A DNA stretch of 14,024 bases, from NCBI GenBank assembly GCA_964384025.1, contig CAYLJJ010000128.1, positions 1 to 14,024 on the forward strand. Direction: 5' to 3'. Source of the DNA: CAYLJJ01 sp964384025. Its GTDB lineage: Bacteria > Myxococcota_A > Bradymonadia > UBA7976 > UBA1532. The position numbers and the translations under genes were made by a program. The notes under the pieces were generated by a model that was not told the DNA's origin, did not search any database, and saw only the letters and a list, made by a program, of their open reading frames with translations. Shown in pieces: positions 1 to 8,638 of this stretch; position 1 is the first letter of the stretch; the number at the start of each line of letters is the position of its first letter.

Positions 1-1053
1 ACCGACCTCTACACCCCGTAAAGGCAAGCCCACCGTCGCCAACCAGAAGTGTAGCGGTAGACCTAAGATCAAACCCAGGGCTACTCCCACCAGAGAGAGC
101 CAAGCAGACTCACAGAAGATCAACCAAAAGATTCGCCCAGGGCTGGTCCCCAGAGCTTTGAGCACTCCAAACTCTCGAGTTCGATCAACCAGAGACATCG
201 TGAGGGTATTGAGGACCCCCAACCCAAGGATAAAGAAGACCACCGCGAGAGTGATCAGCAGGCTGATCTGCTGCATGCTCAACATCTTATCCATCATCGG
301 CACCAACTCAGGCCAGGAGGCCAGGTCTAAGCCTGGGGCCTCCAAAGCCTTGAGGATCTCGGCGGGCTCTCTTTGAGGATCTAAGCGCAGGGTGATCTGG
401 TGGGCCACATCCTTAAGGTCCAGGGCTTCCTCAAGGTGGCCCAGTGCCATGATCACGCTGCCCTTGTCCAAGATAGGATCTCCTAAGAGGTAGCTGCCCG
501 CGACCTTCATCCTGAGATCCAGTTGCTCTCCCTCAGCGGCGGTTGCTAGGCGGATGATCACTGGACTCCCAGGCTCCAACTCCAGCTTCTCCGCGAGGCT
601 CTCTCCCAAGAGCAGCTCCTCAGGGGCCTCAGGCCAAGCTCCGCGCTGAAGAGCATCGCGCCAGCGGCTGACTTTCAACTCAGCATCGAACTCCGCACCC
701 ACGATCTGCACCGGGGATGAGCGCCCCCCCATGGTAGCAACCCCGCTGCTCAGGAGCCGAGGGCTCAGGGCTCGAACCCCAGGCTGCGCGCTGATCTGCT
801 TTAAGAGCGCGCTCCTCTTTTTGAGATGCTTCATCACTTCGGGCGCCTCACGGTAGCCCTCTGCGTGGATCTGAGCCTCCCCCAACCAGCTGTCTGTCAG
901 GGTCTCGATGAGGCGACGCTTCATCCCTTCGGTGAAACCAAGGGTAAGGAGCACCAGGACAAAACCGATGCTGATCGCTGAGGCGGTCAGCCAAGTGCGC
1001 CGAGGATGTCGCCAGATGTTACGCCAAGCCAGCTTCGGGGTGAGCGTGTCCAT
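1..1053 (-). CDS. FtsX/LolC-type ABC transporter permease, 3' end cut by window edge
   Basis: This frame is open for 351 codons from an ATG at 1053 to the left edge, so the C-terminus is missing. The predicted protein starts MDTLTPKLAWRNIWRHPRR, the usual basic N-terminus of FtsX/MacB/LolC permeases. A first membrane helix follows at about residues 21-41, then a roughly 230-residue periplasmic (MacB_PCD-like) domain. A second helix near residue 270 leads into the cytoplasmic signature DRTREFGVLKALGTSP (from residue 290), and a third helix follows. What is missing should be about 50-60 residues with the last helix. Such permeases work as dimers with an ATPase to move lipoproteins, lipids or peptides out of the inner membrane. 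The start shares one base with the stop of the upstream permease (TGATG), so translation is probably coupled. It is a paralog of that neighbour (same RTREFGV signature and an ESAWLSL / EAAWLSF match after it). Family is secure; the substrate is unknown. Confidence 0.9.
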   Translation of the reverse strand, partial: MDTLTPKLAWRNIWRHPRRTWLTASAISIGFVLVLLTLGFTEGMKRRLIETLTDSWLGEAQIHAEGYREAPEVMKHLKKRSALLKQISAQPGVRALSPRLLSSGVATMGGRSSPVQIVGAEFDAELKVSRWRDALQRGAWPEAPEELLLGESLAEKLELEPGSPVIIRLATAAEGEQLDLRMKVAGSYLLGDPILDKGSVIMALGHLEEALDLKDVAHQITLRLDPQREPAEILKALEAPGLDLASWPELVPMMDKMLSMQQISLLITLAVVFFILGLGVLNTLTMSLVDRTREFGVLKALGTSPGRIFWLIFCESAWLSLVGVALGLILGLPLHFWLATVGLPLRGVEVG

Positions 1054-2279
1054 CAGGAGGCCCTCAGCGCTTGGGAGGGGGAGAGTCGAGAGGCCCTCAG
1101 AGCAGGGAAGAAAGCCGCCAGGACCCCCGCCACGAAGATCAACCCTGGCACCATCAGGGAGATCAGTAGACTATTCTGAGCCAGCATCCGGTCGATAACG
1201 ACTCCTCCAAACTCCATGGTGTACTCTCCAAGTGGGATCCCCTCCCCTGAGAGCCAGACGTTGGTCAAGCTGCCCAATAAGCTGCCCAAGCTGGTGGCGA
1301 TAAAGGAGAGCCAAGCAGCCTCACTCAAAGTGAGAGCCAGGATCTGGCGAGGAGTAGTCCCCAGGGCCAACATCACTCCAAACTCTCGGGTGCGCTCAAA
1401 GACCACCATCATCATGGTGTTGGCCACCCCCAAGAGCACCACCAAGAGAACGATCACAAGAAAGATGGAGCCTCCAGCGCGATCTGAAGCGATGGAGCTG
1501 GCCAGACCTGGAAGGATCTCATCCCAGCTCCGTAACACACCCTCAGGAAGCTTCAGAGCTTTAAGCTTGGGGAGGGCGCTCAGCTCATCTACCACCATCA
1601 AGACTTGATGAACTCGCGATCCCAGCACCAGCAGATCTTGGGCGTCCTTGAGGCTGAGATAGGCCACTGCAGCGGGGATCCCTGAGTCAGAGAGGCCACT
1701 TAGCTTGAAGTTGTCATAGGCCATTGAGCCATCCGCGCCCTGAGTGATCAGGGTGATCTCAGCCCCCAGAGGAGCCTTTAAGCGCTGGGCGAGGCTTCTA
1801 TCCAAGACGATCTCTCGGGGAGCCTTGAGCCAGTGTCCCTCTTTTACAGAGTTGGGAATATGGGTGACCTGCGCTTCTCGCTCAGGCTCGACCCCCAGGA
1901 GCATTCCCGCTGCGGTATGGCTGGGTGGGAGCCCCTCGCTCTGTTCATCCTTGCTCGGCTCCTGGTAAGAGAAAAAGACCCCTGCTTCTACTCGAAAAGC
2001 GTTGCCCTTCACCTCAGTCTGCATCTCAAGGGTCGTACGAATCTCCTGGGGGGCTTTTAAGCTCTTGAAGAGGCTGGGGTGCTTCAGATACTCGGGGTGC
2101 TGCGCCTGTAGATGCCCAGTCGCGCTGCGGCAGGCGAGATCGGTCATCATGTCATAGGTCCCCTGGCTGATCCCCAGAGTAAACACAGCCAGGGCGGTGC
2201 CTCCCATGATCATACTGAGGGTCAACAAGCTTCTGAGTCTGCGCCTCAATAGATTCCTCAAAGCGATCTGAAGGATCAT
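1053..2279 (-). CDS. FtsX/LolC/MacB-type ABC transporter permease (408 aa)
   Basis: This is a complete permease of usual family length (about 400 residues). The N-terminus MILQIALRNLLRRRLRSL is followed by helix 1 (about residues 17-39), a periplasmic domain of about 220 residues, helix 2 (about 270-292), then the family signature ERTREFGVMLALGTTP from residue 295. Helix 3 (about 315-340) and helix 4 (about 372-395) complete the four-span layout, and the protein ends with the typical RASRLSPSQALR tail. Its start lies 2 nt after the stop of the LolA-like gene, with GAGGG about 10 nt upstream. Its stop overlaps the start of the next permease. The LolA-like, permease, permease order resembles LolCDE-like or MacB-like envelope export modules, in which two different permeases form a heterodimer. 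No ATPase gene is visible, so it should lie beyond the left edge or elsewhere. The transported substrate cannot be told from sequence. Confidence 0.93.
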   Translation of the reverse strand: MILQIALRNLLRRRLRSLLTLSMIMGGTALAVFTLGISQGTYDMMTDLACRSATGHLQAQHPEYLKHPSLFKSLKAPQEIRTTLEMQTEVKGNAFRVEAGVFFSYQEPSKDEQSEGLPPSHTAAGMLLGVEPEREAQVTHIPNSVKEGHWLKAPREIVLDRSLAQRLKAPLGAEITLITQGADGSMAYDNFKLSGLSDSGIPAAVAYLSLKDAQDLLVLGSRVHQVLMVVDELSALPKLKALKLPEGVLRSWDEILPGLASSIASDRAGGSIFLVIVLLVVLLGVANTMMMVVFERTREFGVMLALGTTPRQILALTLSEAAWLSFIATSLGSLLGSLTNVWLSGEGIPLGEYTMEFGGVVIDRMLAQNSLLISLMVPGLIFVAGVLAAFFPALRASRLSPSQALRAS

Positions 2280-2281
2280 CT

Positions 2282-3010
2282 TCAGCGCCCTCGTCGTAGA
2301 CGATTAAGCGAGAAGAGCCCCTCATCGTGTTTTAAGCCAAACTCTAAGCTCTGGTAGATGATCACGGTCTTATGGTTTTTCTTGAGGAGCGGGGTAAGGG
2401 TCATACGGCTGGGGATCTTGCGCCCTCCTACCTCCTTGATCTCATCTAGGCTCATCCGCCGGGCCTTGCGTCCCTTCTCGTCATAATAATCATAGAACAA
2501 AGGCAACTCATTCTCTCGGGCGAGGCAGACCTGCACCCGAGACCAAGTGACCGCAGCGCTGGGCTTGGGGATGTAATCCAAACAGATCTGATCCTCTGGA
2601 CTGTCCTCGGAGAGCTTGACGCTGTAGTCCTTCTCCCAGCTTGACTCGCGCATCAGATCGTCATTGCTGAGATCGCTGCCCATCCAGCTCCCCATCATCA
2701 TCGAGGCGGGAACACGGATCGTCTTCTGGATGCGGGGGAGATAGTTCCACATCTCCTTCTCTCGTTTGAGGGTGGAGATCCCCTTCTCCTTTCGAGGAGA
2801 GAGGATACGCACCAAGGTGTAGTCCATTCCCCGACTCCAGCTCTCCAACTCCAAGGTACGCTGATAGTCCGGTGTGGTGATGGACATGCTCATCTTGGCG
2901 TGGCTGGAGTCGGCTCGATAGAGGCGATCCAACCTCTGGCTGAGGCGCGTCGCCAGCTCCTCTCCTGGATTGACCGCGCCGAGCAGAAACAGAGAGAACA
3001 GGATATTCAT
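2282..3010 (-). CDS. LolA-like outer-membrane lipoprotein-sorting protein (242 aa)
   Basis: The open frame reaches up to 3070, but an AGGAGG at 3017-3022 sits 6 nt before the ATG at 3010. From that ATG the protein begins MNILFSLFLLGAVNPGEE, a short hydrophobic export signal, so I place the start there. The mature part has the hallmarks of the LolA_like family (PF17131-type): a region rich in beta strands, WNYLPRIQKTIRVP (from residue 88), then SWMGSDLSNDDL (residues 108-119), followed by a conserved late strand pattern with KIPSRM. Family members are periplasmic beta-folded carriers often encoded beside FtsX-type permeases, and they are thought to bind a lipid or lipoprotein acyl chain. Here it is 2 nt from the first of two permeases, which supports a carrier role for that transporter. 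There is no lipobox Cys in the signal, so it is probably soluble in the periplasm. Family assignment is fairly firm; the cargo is unknown. Confidence 0.87.
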   Translation of the reverse strand: MNILFSLFLLGAVNPGEELATRLSQRLDRLYRADSSHAKMSMSITTPDYQRTLELESWSRGMDYTLVRILSPRKEKGISTLKREKEMWNYLPRIQKTIRVPASMMMGSWMGSDLSNDDLMRESSWEKDYSVKLSEDSPEDQICLDYIPKPSAAVTWSRVQVCLARENELPLFYDYYDEKGRKARRMSLDEIKEVGGRKIPSRMTLTPLLKKNHKTVIIYQSLEFGLKHDEGLFSLNRLRRGR

Positions 3011-3016
3011 GAGCAT

Positions 3017-3022
3017 CCTCCT
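3017..3022 (-). promoter_or_regulatory. Ribosome binding site of the LolA-like gene
   Basis: The minus strand reads AGGAGG followed by ATGCTC and then ATG at 3010. This perfect Shine-Dalgarno with a 6-nt spacer favours the ATG at 3010. It argues against the ATG inside the spacer (3016), which touches the SD, and against the longer open frame from 3070. The downstream peptide then starts directly with a signal sequence. Confidence 0.8.
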
Positions 3023-3077
3023 TGGGCTTATCAAGAGACTGTCGATGGCGAAGCTTCTGATCTCCAACAAAAAATCA

Positions 3078-3683
3078 TCAACCCAAATATTTAAGGATCA
3101 ACTCAAGGCTCTGAGGGTGTCTCATGATCCAGGTGTGAGAGGCAGGTACGGTATGAAAAGCCTCCATGGCGTCGAGTTGAGTCTCCTGGACGCTCACCGT
3201 ACCATCGTGGGGGGGCTCTAAGAAGCGACGGCCTAAGAGGGCGTTGAGGTTTCCCTCTGAGCGGGTCCCTGCAATGATCACTAGGCCAGGAGGGCTGGCG
3301 CAGTGCGCTTCGATCCAAGCGGGGTCTTGAAGCTGTCGTCCTGCGGGGCCAAAGAGAAAACCCAGACGAGGCATTACATAGCGAGCGAAGGCAGAGCCCC
3401 GGTTGGGGGGAGCCAGCATCACCACTCGACCAAGAGAGATCTCAGAGTGCAGCTTGAGCATCCGCCTGAGGAGGATTCCACCCAGGCTGTGGGTGAGGAA
3501 GTCTACAGGTCCCTCAGGCAGGCGGCGGTAGAGGGACTCTGCGAGGGTGTCGATCGAGAGGAAGGTGCTGGGGTAGCCCAAATTTTCAACCCTACGCCCC
3601 TTGCTGCGCAGCAGCCGCGCGGGCCTCTGCATAGAGAAGCGACTGCGAGCCAAGCCGTGGAGTAGGAAGAGAGGAGGTTTCAT
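3078..3683 (-). CDS. Small alpha/beta hydrolase (esterase/lipase-like, 201 aa)
   Basis: The protein starts MKPPLFLLHGLARS, giving the first core strand and the HG oxyanion segment. The nucleophile elbow is THSLGG at residues 64-69, with Ser66 as likely nucleophile. Asp160 in PPHDGTVSVQET is the likely acid and His183 in ASHTWIM the likely base. APPNRGS (residues 91-97) is also typical of small PGAP1/lipase-like hydrolases. All three catalytic residues are in the expected order, so the enzyme should be active on an ester or acyl bond. It has no signal peptide or membrane helix, so it is probably cytoplasmic. The frame also extends to a TTG at 3719, but the ATG at 3683 starts just before the first beta strand; neither start has a clear SD. 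It sits 58 nt after the metalloprotease stop and 67 nt before the LolA-like gene, the loosest spacing in the operon. The substrate is unknown. Confidence 0.85.
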   Translation of the reverse strand: MKPPLFLLHGLARSRFSMQRPARLLRSKGRRVENLGYPSTFLSIDTLAESLYRRLPEGPVDFLTHSLGGILLRRMLKLHSEISLGRVVMLAPPNRGSAFARYVMPRLGFLFGPAGRQLQDPAWIEAHCASPPGLVIIAGTRSEGNLNALLGRRFLEPPHDGTVSVQETQLDAMEAFHTVPASHTWIMRHPQSLELILKYLG

Positions 3684-3741
3684 GCCCAGGAAGATAGTCC
3701 AGGGCAAGGGGCGGGCCAAGCGCTATCACATCGAAGAGAGT

Positions 3742-6700
3742 TTAGAAGATGCCGCGTGGCTCTGGATCGGTCAAGCCATAGGCGTGCATCGCTTGGCGAA
3801 GGAAGAAGGGGACGGAGAGATAGGCGTTCAGCTTCAGACAGGCGCGGTTGTGCTGACAGGTACAACCAGAGGAGTCCGTTTCTGTACAATTGGGATCACC
3901 AACGCTCATCCATCCTCCAGATTCTTCATCTACCTCTAAGAGCCCAACTTCAGCATCGTATTTGACCGAAGGAGTCCCATCGTCTTTATAGATAGGCAGA
4001 TACCAGTCAGGAACACCATCGCCATCCAGGTCAGGACCATCATCAACATTGTAAGCTCGTGACATCAGCTCGTTGGCGTACTGAAGTATGCGTGCAGCGA
4101 TCCCTTTTTGAACTCTCTTACCAAAGATAGTCTCCATACCCTCAGTATGAGCAACGTAGATTTTGCCTGCGGAGTCGTGGAACTCGATGCGATTCTCAAA
4201 GAGAGGATCAGAATCCTCGCCTCGTTCCCAGATGCGCATAGAGTTGATCCAACGCTGCTTTTCATTTTCAGGGAGGTAAAGCAGGGTCATCGCGATGATG
4301 AACTTCTGCTGTTCCCAGCCTACCTGGGGATCGATGGGAGCGGTCTTTGGGTGGCTTAGCGGGTGATAGTCGGTACCATCGTCGTTATAAGAATCGCAGA
4401 TCAAGACATTGTCATCGGGGAAGCAGACACGGGGGGTCTCACCCCACCAGCTGGTCCACCCCATAGGATGAGCGGGGAATTGACGATCGTCAAGGAGGGG
4501 ATTTCCAATATCATTTACGACCAAACGAGGCCCTTTGATAAAGTCATCACCGGTGAGGTTATTGGCCAACCAACGACGATATCCTTCTGGGAAGAGATCA
4601 GCCATGGAGACGGAGCGATAACGGGGATCCACAAAGTCGGAGCGGCTGGCGCTGATGAAGTTATCCACAGACTCTGCCATCAACATGGGAGCGTATATCT
4701 TGTCATAATAGGAGCCACAGTTCATGGTGAAGCTGGAGTCATACTCGCCTCGATCTTCAGCCAAAGCGTTCTCAACCAGTTTTCCACCATAGCTGAAGGA
4801 ATCAAAGACATTGCTGCCAGGATCAGCGTAGCTGGTGGCGCCATTGGGGATCACCACGCTGGTCTCTTTCATGAAAAGAGCGAGACTGTCATTATCTGCT
4901 CGAAGGATACCATTGTCGTTATAGTGCAGACCTGCTTCAGGTCGGGCTAGAGTACGGGTAAAGTGATCAAAGGCGAGCCCAGCAGCTAAGATATTAGCAG
5001 CATAGTCTCGAGCCAGTACAATGCGCCATAGACTTTCAAACTCAACCCCCTCCAGCTCTGCTCCCATTCGGAAGTAGTTGGCCATCAAGCCCAGACCCTT
5101 GGCACCGTCGCGCATCTTACTGTTGTAGCGACCCAGAGTACGATTGGCTGCTGAGCGGACACTGAACCCAGAGCGTTCTCGGCGGTAATTATCCAGGATA
5201 TGGTTGACCTCTTGCTGAGAGATAAAGAAATCAAAGAGTTCGTAGGGATCAGCACCGTTATCGTGACGGTAGACGCTCAGGTTGCCTGTATCAGCCCAGC
5301 CGTCAGTACCAAAACCATAGGGCACGCGCAAACGACGTGTTGAATCTAAAGCAGGGCCTCCTCGATAATAAACTTCGCGATTATTTCCATCATTATCTCT
5401 GTATTTCAGTTCCTGTTTATAGGGATCACGAAGTGAGCGCCAAGGTACATAATCAACCTCTTGCTGCTTACAACGAGTGTAATCTCCGCTGGGGTTGGTA
5501 ACCAGATGGCCATCTAAGATGGGATGCCAAGCACCATCAAGGTCATCATTCCAGCTGTCAGGCCGAAAAACGCTCGGATTGCTTATCGTAACGCAAGAGT
5601 CGATGAGATTGTAGTTTTTATTAAGTTGTGAATAGTGGAATTCTGTTCCTTTAAGTCCATAACTATATCCAGTAATACCACCAAAGTTATCCATTTTCTC
5701 CAGCATGCTGAAAGCCTTGCCTGAAGAATCCTTCATATTGAAACTTTCATCTTTAAAAACAGCTACAGATTCACCATAGAACATGCGCGTTGCGGCAAAG
5801 TCATAAGCGGACAAACCCAACATATCCTGAGCGGGTTCACCTGCATAATCCATAACGGAGGAGTGCATCCACATCCAGATGAGGTTGCGACGCTCATTTT
5901 CGGTCATGGGATCAAAGTAGCGGGGACCCACGCAGCCCTGACCATCAGTTTGAAGATCGGTACACTCTTCGGTGACCTTGCCATCATTGGTGCGCAGCTG
6001 CCAGTACTGAGGGCGATAACCGAAGGAGTCGGCGGAGCTGACGAAGTTGTGCCTCAGGCCGATGGAGTGACCCATCTCATGTGCGATGACCGCGGTGTGT
6101 GCCTTTCTGGCCAGATAGAGTCGCATCGCCTCGGCGCGCTCTTGCTGAAGATCGGGAGAATCACTGGGGTTAAAGGGGCCAAACTTATTGGAGAACTTCT
6201 GCTCTAGGATATCTCCCAAGCCTGTGAGAGAGACAGGGGCAGGAGCCTCTTGCAGAATACAGGCACCACGCTCAGCCAAAGCCACCTCTTTCCACTGCTT
6301 TAGATCCCGCTGGAAACTGGGGTTGGCGCCTCGCAGGATAGAAGCGTGGTTCATTACGGAGTCGCTGAGAGGCATCCCCTGGACTCCCATCATCTGCTGC
6401 ATCGCGGGGGTCATCAGTTGGGCTTCAAACTCCGAGCCATAAGCTTGCTGAGCACGGGCAGCATAGATAGGTCGCATGACAGAGGGGGCATCCCATTTTG
6501 TGCGGACCGCCTTCACCTGCTGCTTCACCTTCTGTACAACATTGCGCAGTTTGGGAGGGATCGCCCCAGGATTGGCTTGAATCGCGGCGATCTGTTCTGG
6601 GGTTGTCCGTGCCATATCCGCGGTTCGCTTGAGAACCTCCTCTTTATCCAAGGCTCCGCTGAGGCTGCCCGCTGAGGCTGCGGCGGCGGCTCCAGCCCAG

Positions 6701-8637
6701 TTGCGCACATACTCACCTGAGGTGATCTGCTCTGTACTCAGCTCGCCTTTGGCGTAGCGGATCATATCGATCACCTTCTGGCTGAAGAGATCGTTGACAA
6801 AGGCCCAAACATTGATGCTGGAGGAGACCACCTTACCATTGAGAGGATCATTGGCATCCACCATGATGCCCCAAGGAGAGGGGGTTTGAGGATCGGGGAG
6901 GACGTTGAGTTGGTTATAGCGCAGGTCACCGCGGCGAACATTACGGGCCTTCTTACAGGTCTCATAAAGTTCATGGAGTGAGTCCAGGCTGGCCTCATAA
7001 CACATCTCAGCGGTGACCCCAGCAGGCAGGCGCTGATCGGCGGGAGCACAGGCGGCATGATCATCAGCTTGTACTGGGCTATGACAAATGATGACCATCT
7101 CACGCATCTGTGCCAGCTTGATTACAGCATCGTCATAACCACGCGCCTTACCAATGCTTTCTGCCAAAGTCTTACACTCTTCTTCGTTTTTACCTTTATC
7201 AGCATAAGCAGTTCCATAGCGACATTTATCTACTTCAGTACTGAGGTAGATTAGGTCATCTTGCATATCCTGCTGACCGAAATGCATTGGATAGCTGTTC
7301 TTACAGTTGTCACTGTTTGTATGCCTGCATTCACTATACTTGGCAGCCTGTACTGCCATACGCAGCCCGACATCCCACTGATTGGCGGCATCTGCTGAAG
7401 CCTCGTAATAGTAGGGATCGCTTCCGTTGGTATAGTACCAGACAACTGGCTTTTCCCGGCGTTTTGTATAGGGTTGTGTACATTTATGGTTCCATCGATC
7501 ACATTGGGAACCGCCAACACCTAGAGCAGCGGTGACCTCTTCACATTCATCATCAGTTCCATTTCCATCGGTGTCGCGCTCAGGTCCCTCACCGAAGGGG
7601 GTGTCCTCCTCCGTATAACAGGCAATGGCGCCTGTCATATTTTCAGGATCGCTGTAGTAGTGGCTGCGCTCCCAAATGTTGTAACGAGAGATAAAGCGAC
7701 GCCAACCCGTATCCAACATCCCATAACTGCCTGAGTAGGAGCGGCGTTCTACATAGAAAGCACCAAAGGCTTGGAAACGATACCCATCCCAATGAGCAGG
7801 CTCATAATCATCATCACGTACACGCTTGAAGGATTGGCGGATGGTCAGTTCTACGGGGTTACAGGAACCTGCAGGCTCAGAGCCACCCAGGAAGTCATTG
7901 GGCAAAAAGCAGGAGGGGAAGCTGTCGATGCCCCAACCAAAGGAACGAAGATCGATCTCTCCAGGCTTGGCGAAAGCTTTGTTGGTGACATCGAAGTAAC
8001 CGTTATTTGTGTCAAAGAAAGGAGCATCAGGATCTGCTGGATCTGTGACCTCGTAACCCAAAGACTCATAACTGATCCCACCGTAGACGCCCAGCAGAGA
8101 GAGGGTATCAAAGTCATAGGCGTCGGTCGCCAAGCTCTCAGAAAAGTCTACCCGGAAGTGCTCACGCTCATTCCAGGGGCGATCTGAGGTGTTCTCACCG
8201 ACGATATTATACTCTTCACCCGTCCCGGCGTTGTACTGTCGAGCGATATCGAAGTGGCTCTTGATACGATAGGCCACGGCGACGACGCCATTTTGAACAG
8301 GGCCTCCTAGACCTTTGCCGTCGCTGCCATCGATGCGCTCATAAGCGATGCGGCCGATGAGCAAGTCTTCGGTGATCTGCCACTTGATGCGGGAGAGCGG
8401 CTGAGCATATGTAGAGGTGAAGAGGCCATCCTGAGCGGCTCCATAGCCCACATCGATCAGGGTCCCCTGGTAATAGAACTCGGGATCATCTTGAGTCCCA
8501 ACGAGATCCTCGCCTACAAAGAAAGACTTCTCCAGGGCGTAGGGTTGAACCCGATCTACGAGATCACGCTCTTCAGCGCATCCCCAGAGCACGCCCATCG
8601 CAGCGGCGAACAAGGCAAATTTCATCGATGTTCCCAT
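3742..8637 (-). CDS. Giant exported lipoprotein zinc metalloprotease, metzincin type (1631 aa)
   Basis: The N-terminus has a lipoprotein signal: MKFALFAAAMGVLWGC with lipobox LWG|C. Cys is residue 20 from the ATG at 8637, or 16 from an in-frame ATG at 8625, which could equally be the start. The catalytic zincin motif HEMGHSIGLRH lies at residues 853-863 (His853, His857 and His863 as zinc ligands, Glu854 as catalytic base), followed by NF. The Met-turn SSVMDY has Met929. Upstream, PVVWYYTNGSDP (about 395-406) and RGDLRYN (about 568-574) match the layout of the bacterial zinc-dependent metalloprotease family with the DUF4953 Met-zincin domain, which I recognise from motifs only. A roughly 230-residue Ala/Gln-rich helical segment lies between RGDLRYN and the zinc motif. 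Acidic Asp-rich loops DTDGNGTDDE (355-364) and DLDGDGVPD (1536-1544) look calcium-binding. Many Cys pairs, including a CTC cluster near the C-terminus, fit an oxidising extracytoplasmic site. The start is 1 nt after the barrel gene stop. GC is locally much lower than in the neighbours. Confidence 0.9.
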   Translation of the reverse strand: MGTSMKFALFAAAMGVLWGCAEERDLVDRVQPYALEKSFFVGEDLVGTQDDPEFYYQGTLIDVGYGAAQDGLFTSTYAQPLSRIKWQITEDLLIGRIAYERIDGSDGKGLGGPVQNGVVAVAYRIKSHFDIARQYNAGTGEEYNIVGENTSDRPWNEREHFRVDFSESLATDAYDFDTLSLLGVYGGISYESLGYEVTDPADPDAPFFDTNNGYFDVTNKAFAKPGEIDLRSFGWGIDSFPSCFLPNDFLGGSEPAGSCNPVELTIRQSFKRVRDDDYEPAHWDGYRFQAFGAFYVERRSYSGSYGMLDTGWRRFISRYNIWERSHYYSDPENMTGAIACYTEEDTPFGEGPERDTDGNGTDDECEEVTAALGVGGSQCDRWNHKCTQPYTKRREKPVVWYYTNGSDPYYYEASADAANQWDVGLRMAVQAAKYSECRHTNSDNCKNSYPMHFGQQDMQDDLIYLSTEVDKCRYGTAYADKGKNEEECKTLAESIGKARGYDDAVIKLAQMREMVIICHSPVQADDHAACAPADQRLPAGVTAEMCYEASLDSLHELYETCKKARNVRRGDLRYNQLNVLPDPQTPSPWGIMVDANDPLNGKVVSSSINVWAFVNDLFSQKVIDMIRYAKGELSTEQITSGEYVRNWAGAAAAASAGSLSGALDKEEVLKRTADMARTTPEQIAAIQANPGAIPPKLRNVVQKVKQQVKAVRTKWDAPSVMRPIYAARAQQAYGSEFEAQLMTPAMQQMMGVQGMPLSDSVMNHASILRGANPSFQRDLKQWKEVALAERGACILQEAPAPVSLTGLGDILEQKFSNKFGPFNPSDSPDLQQERAEAMRLYLARKAHTAVIAHEMGHSIGLRHNFVSSADSFGYRPQYWQLRTNDGKVTEECTDLQTDGQGCVGPRYFDPMTENERRNLIWMWMHSSVMDYAGEPAQDMLGLSAYDFAATRMFYGESVAVFKDESFNMKDSSGKAFSMLEKMDNFGGITGYSYGLKGTEFHYSQLNKNYNLIDSCVTISNPSVFRPDSWNDDLDGAWHPILDGHLVTNPSGDYTRCKQQEVDYVPWRSLRDPYKQELKYRDNDGNNREVYYRGGPALDSTRRLRVPYGFGTDGWADTGNLSVYRHDNGADPYELFDFFISQQEVNHILDNYRRERSGFSVRSAANRTLGRYNSKMRDGAKGLGLMANYFRMGAELEGVEFESLWRIVLARDYAANILAAGLAFDHFTRTLARPEAGLHYNDNGILRADNDSLALFMKETSVVIPNGATSYADPGSNVFDSFSYGGKLVENALAEDRGEYDSSFTMNCGSYYDKIYAPMLMAESVDNFISASRSDFVDPRYRSVSMADLFPEGYRRWLANNLTGDDFIKGPRLVVNDIGNPLLDDRQFPAHPMGWTSWWGETPRVCFPDDNVLICDSYNDDGTDYHPLSHPKTAPIDPQVGWEQQKFIIAMTLLYLPENEKQRWINSMRIWERGEDSDPLFENRIEFHDSAGKIYVAHTEGMETIFGKRVQKGIAARILQYANELMSRAYNVDDGPDLDGDGVPDWYLPIYKDDGTPSVKYDAEVGLLEVDEESGGWMSVGDPNCTETDSSGCTCQHNRACLKLNAYLSVPFFLRQAMHAYGLTDPEPRGIF

Positions 8638-8638
8638 A

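Noticed and set aside
3011..3070. 20-codon N-terminal extension of the LolA-like protein
   Set aside because: It would bury the signal peptide, and a perfect AGGAGG precedes the ATG at 3010.
3071..3120. Possible terminator between the hydrolase and LolA-like genes (T6 run on the minus strand)
   Set aside because: Only a 4-bp CTCA/TGAG stem lies nearby, and it is inside the hydrolase coding end and far from the T run.
4363..4950. 195-codon plus-strand open frame inside the metalloprotease
   Set aside because: It lies antisense to a gene with clear zinc, Met-turn and lipobox motifs. Its translation has no recognisable domain and there is no good RBS. The same applies to the plus-strand frames at 5863-6207, 7771-8187, 9850-10371, 11647-12192 and 13452-13955.
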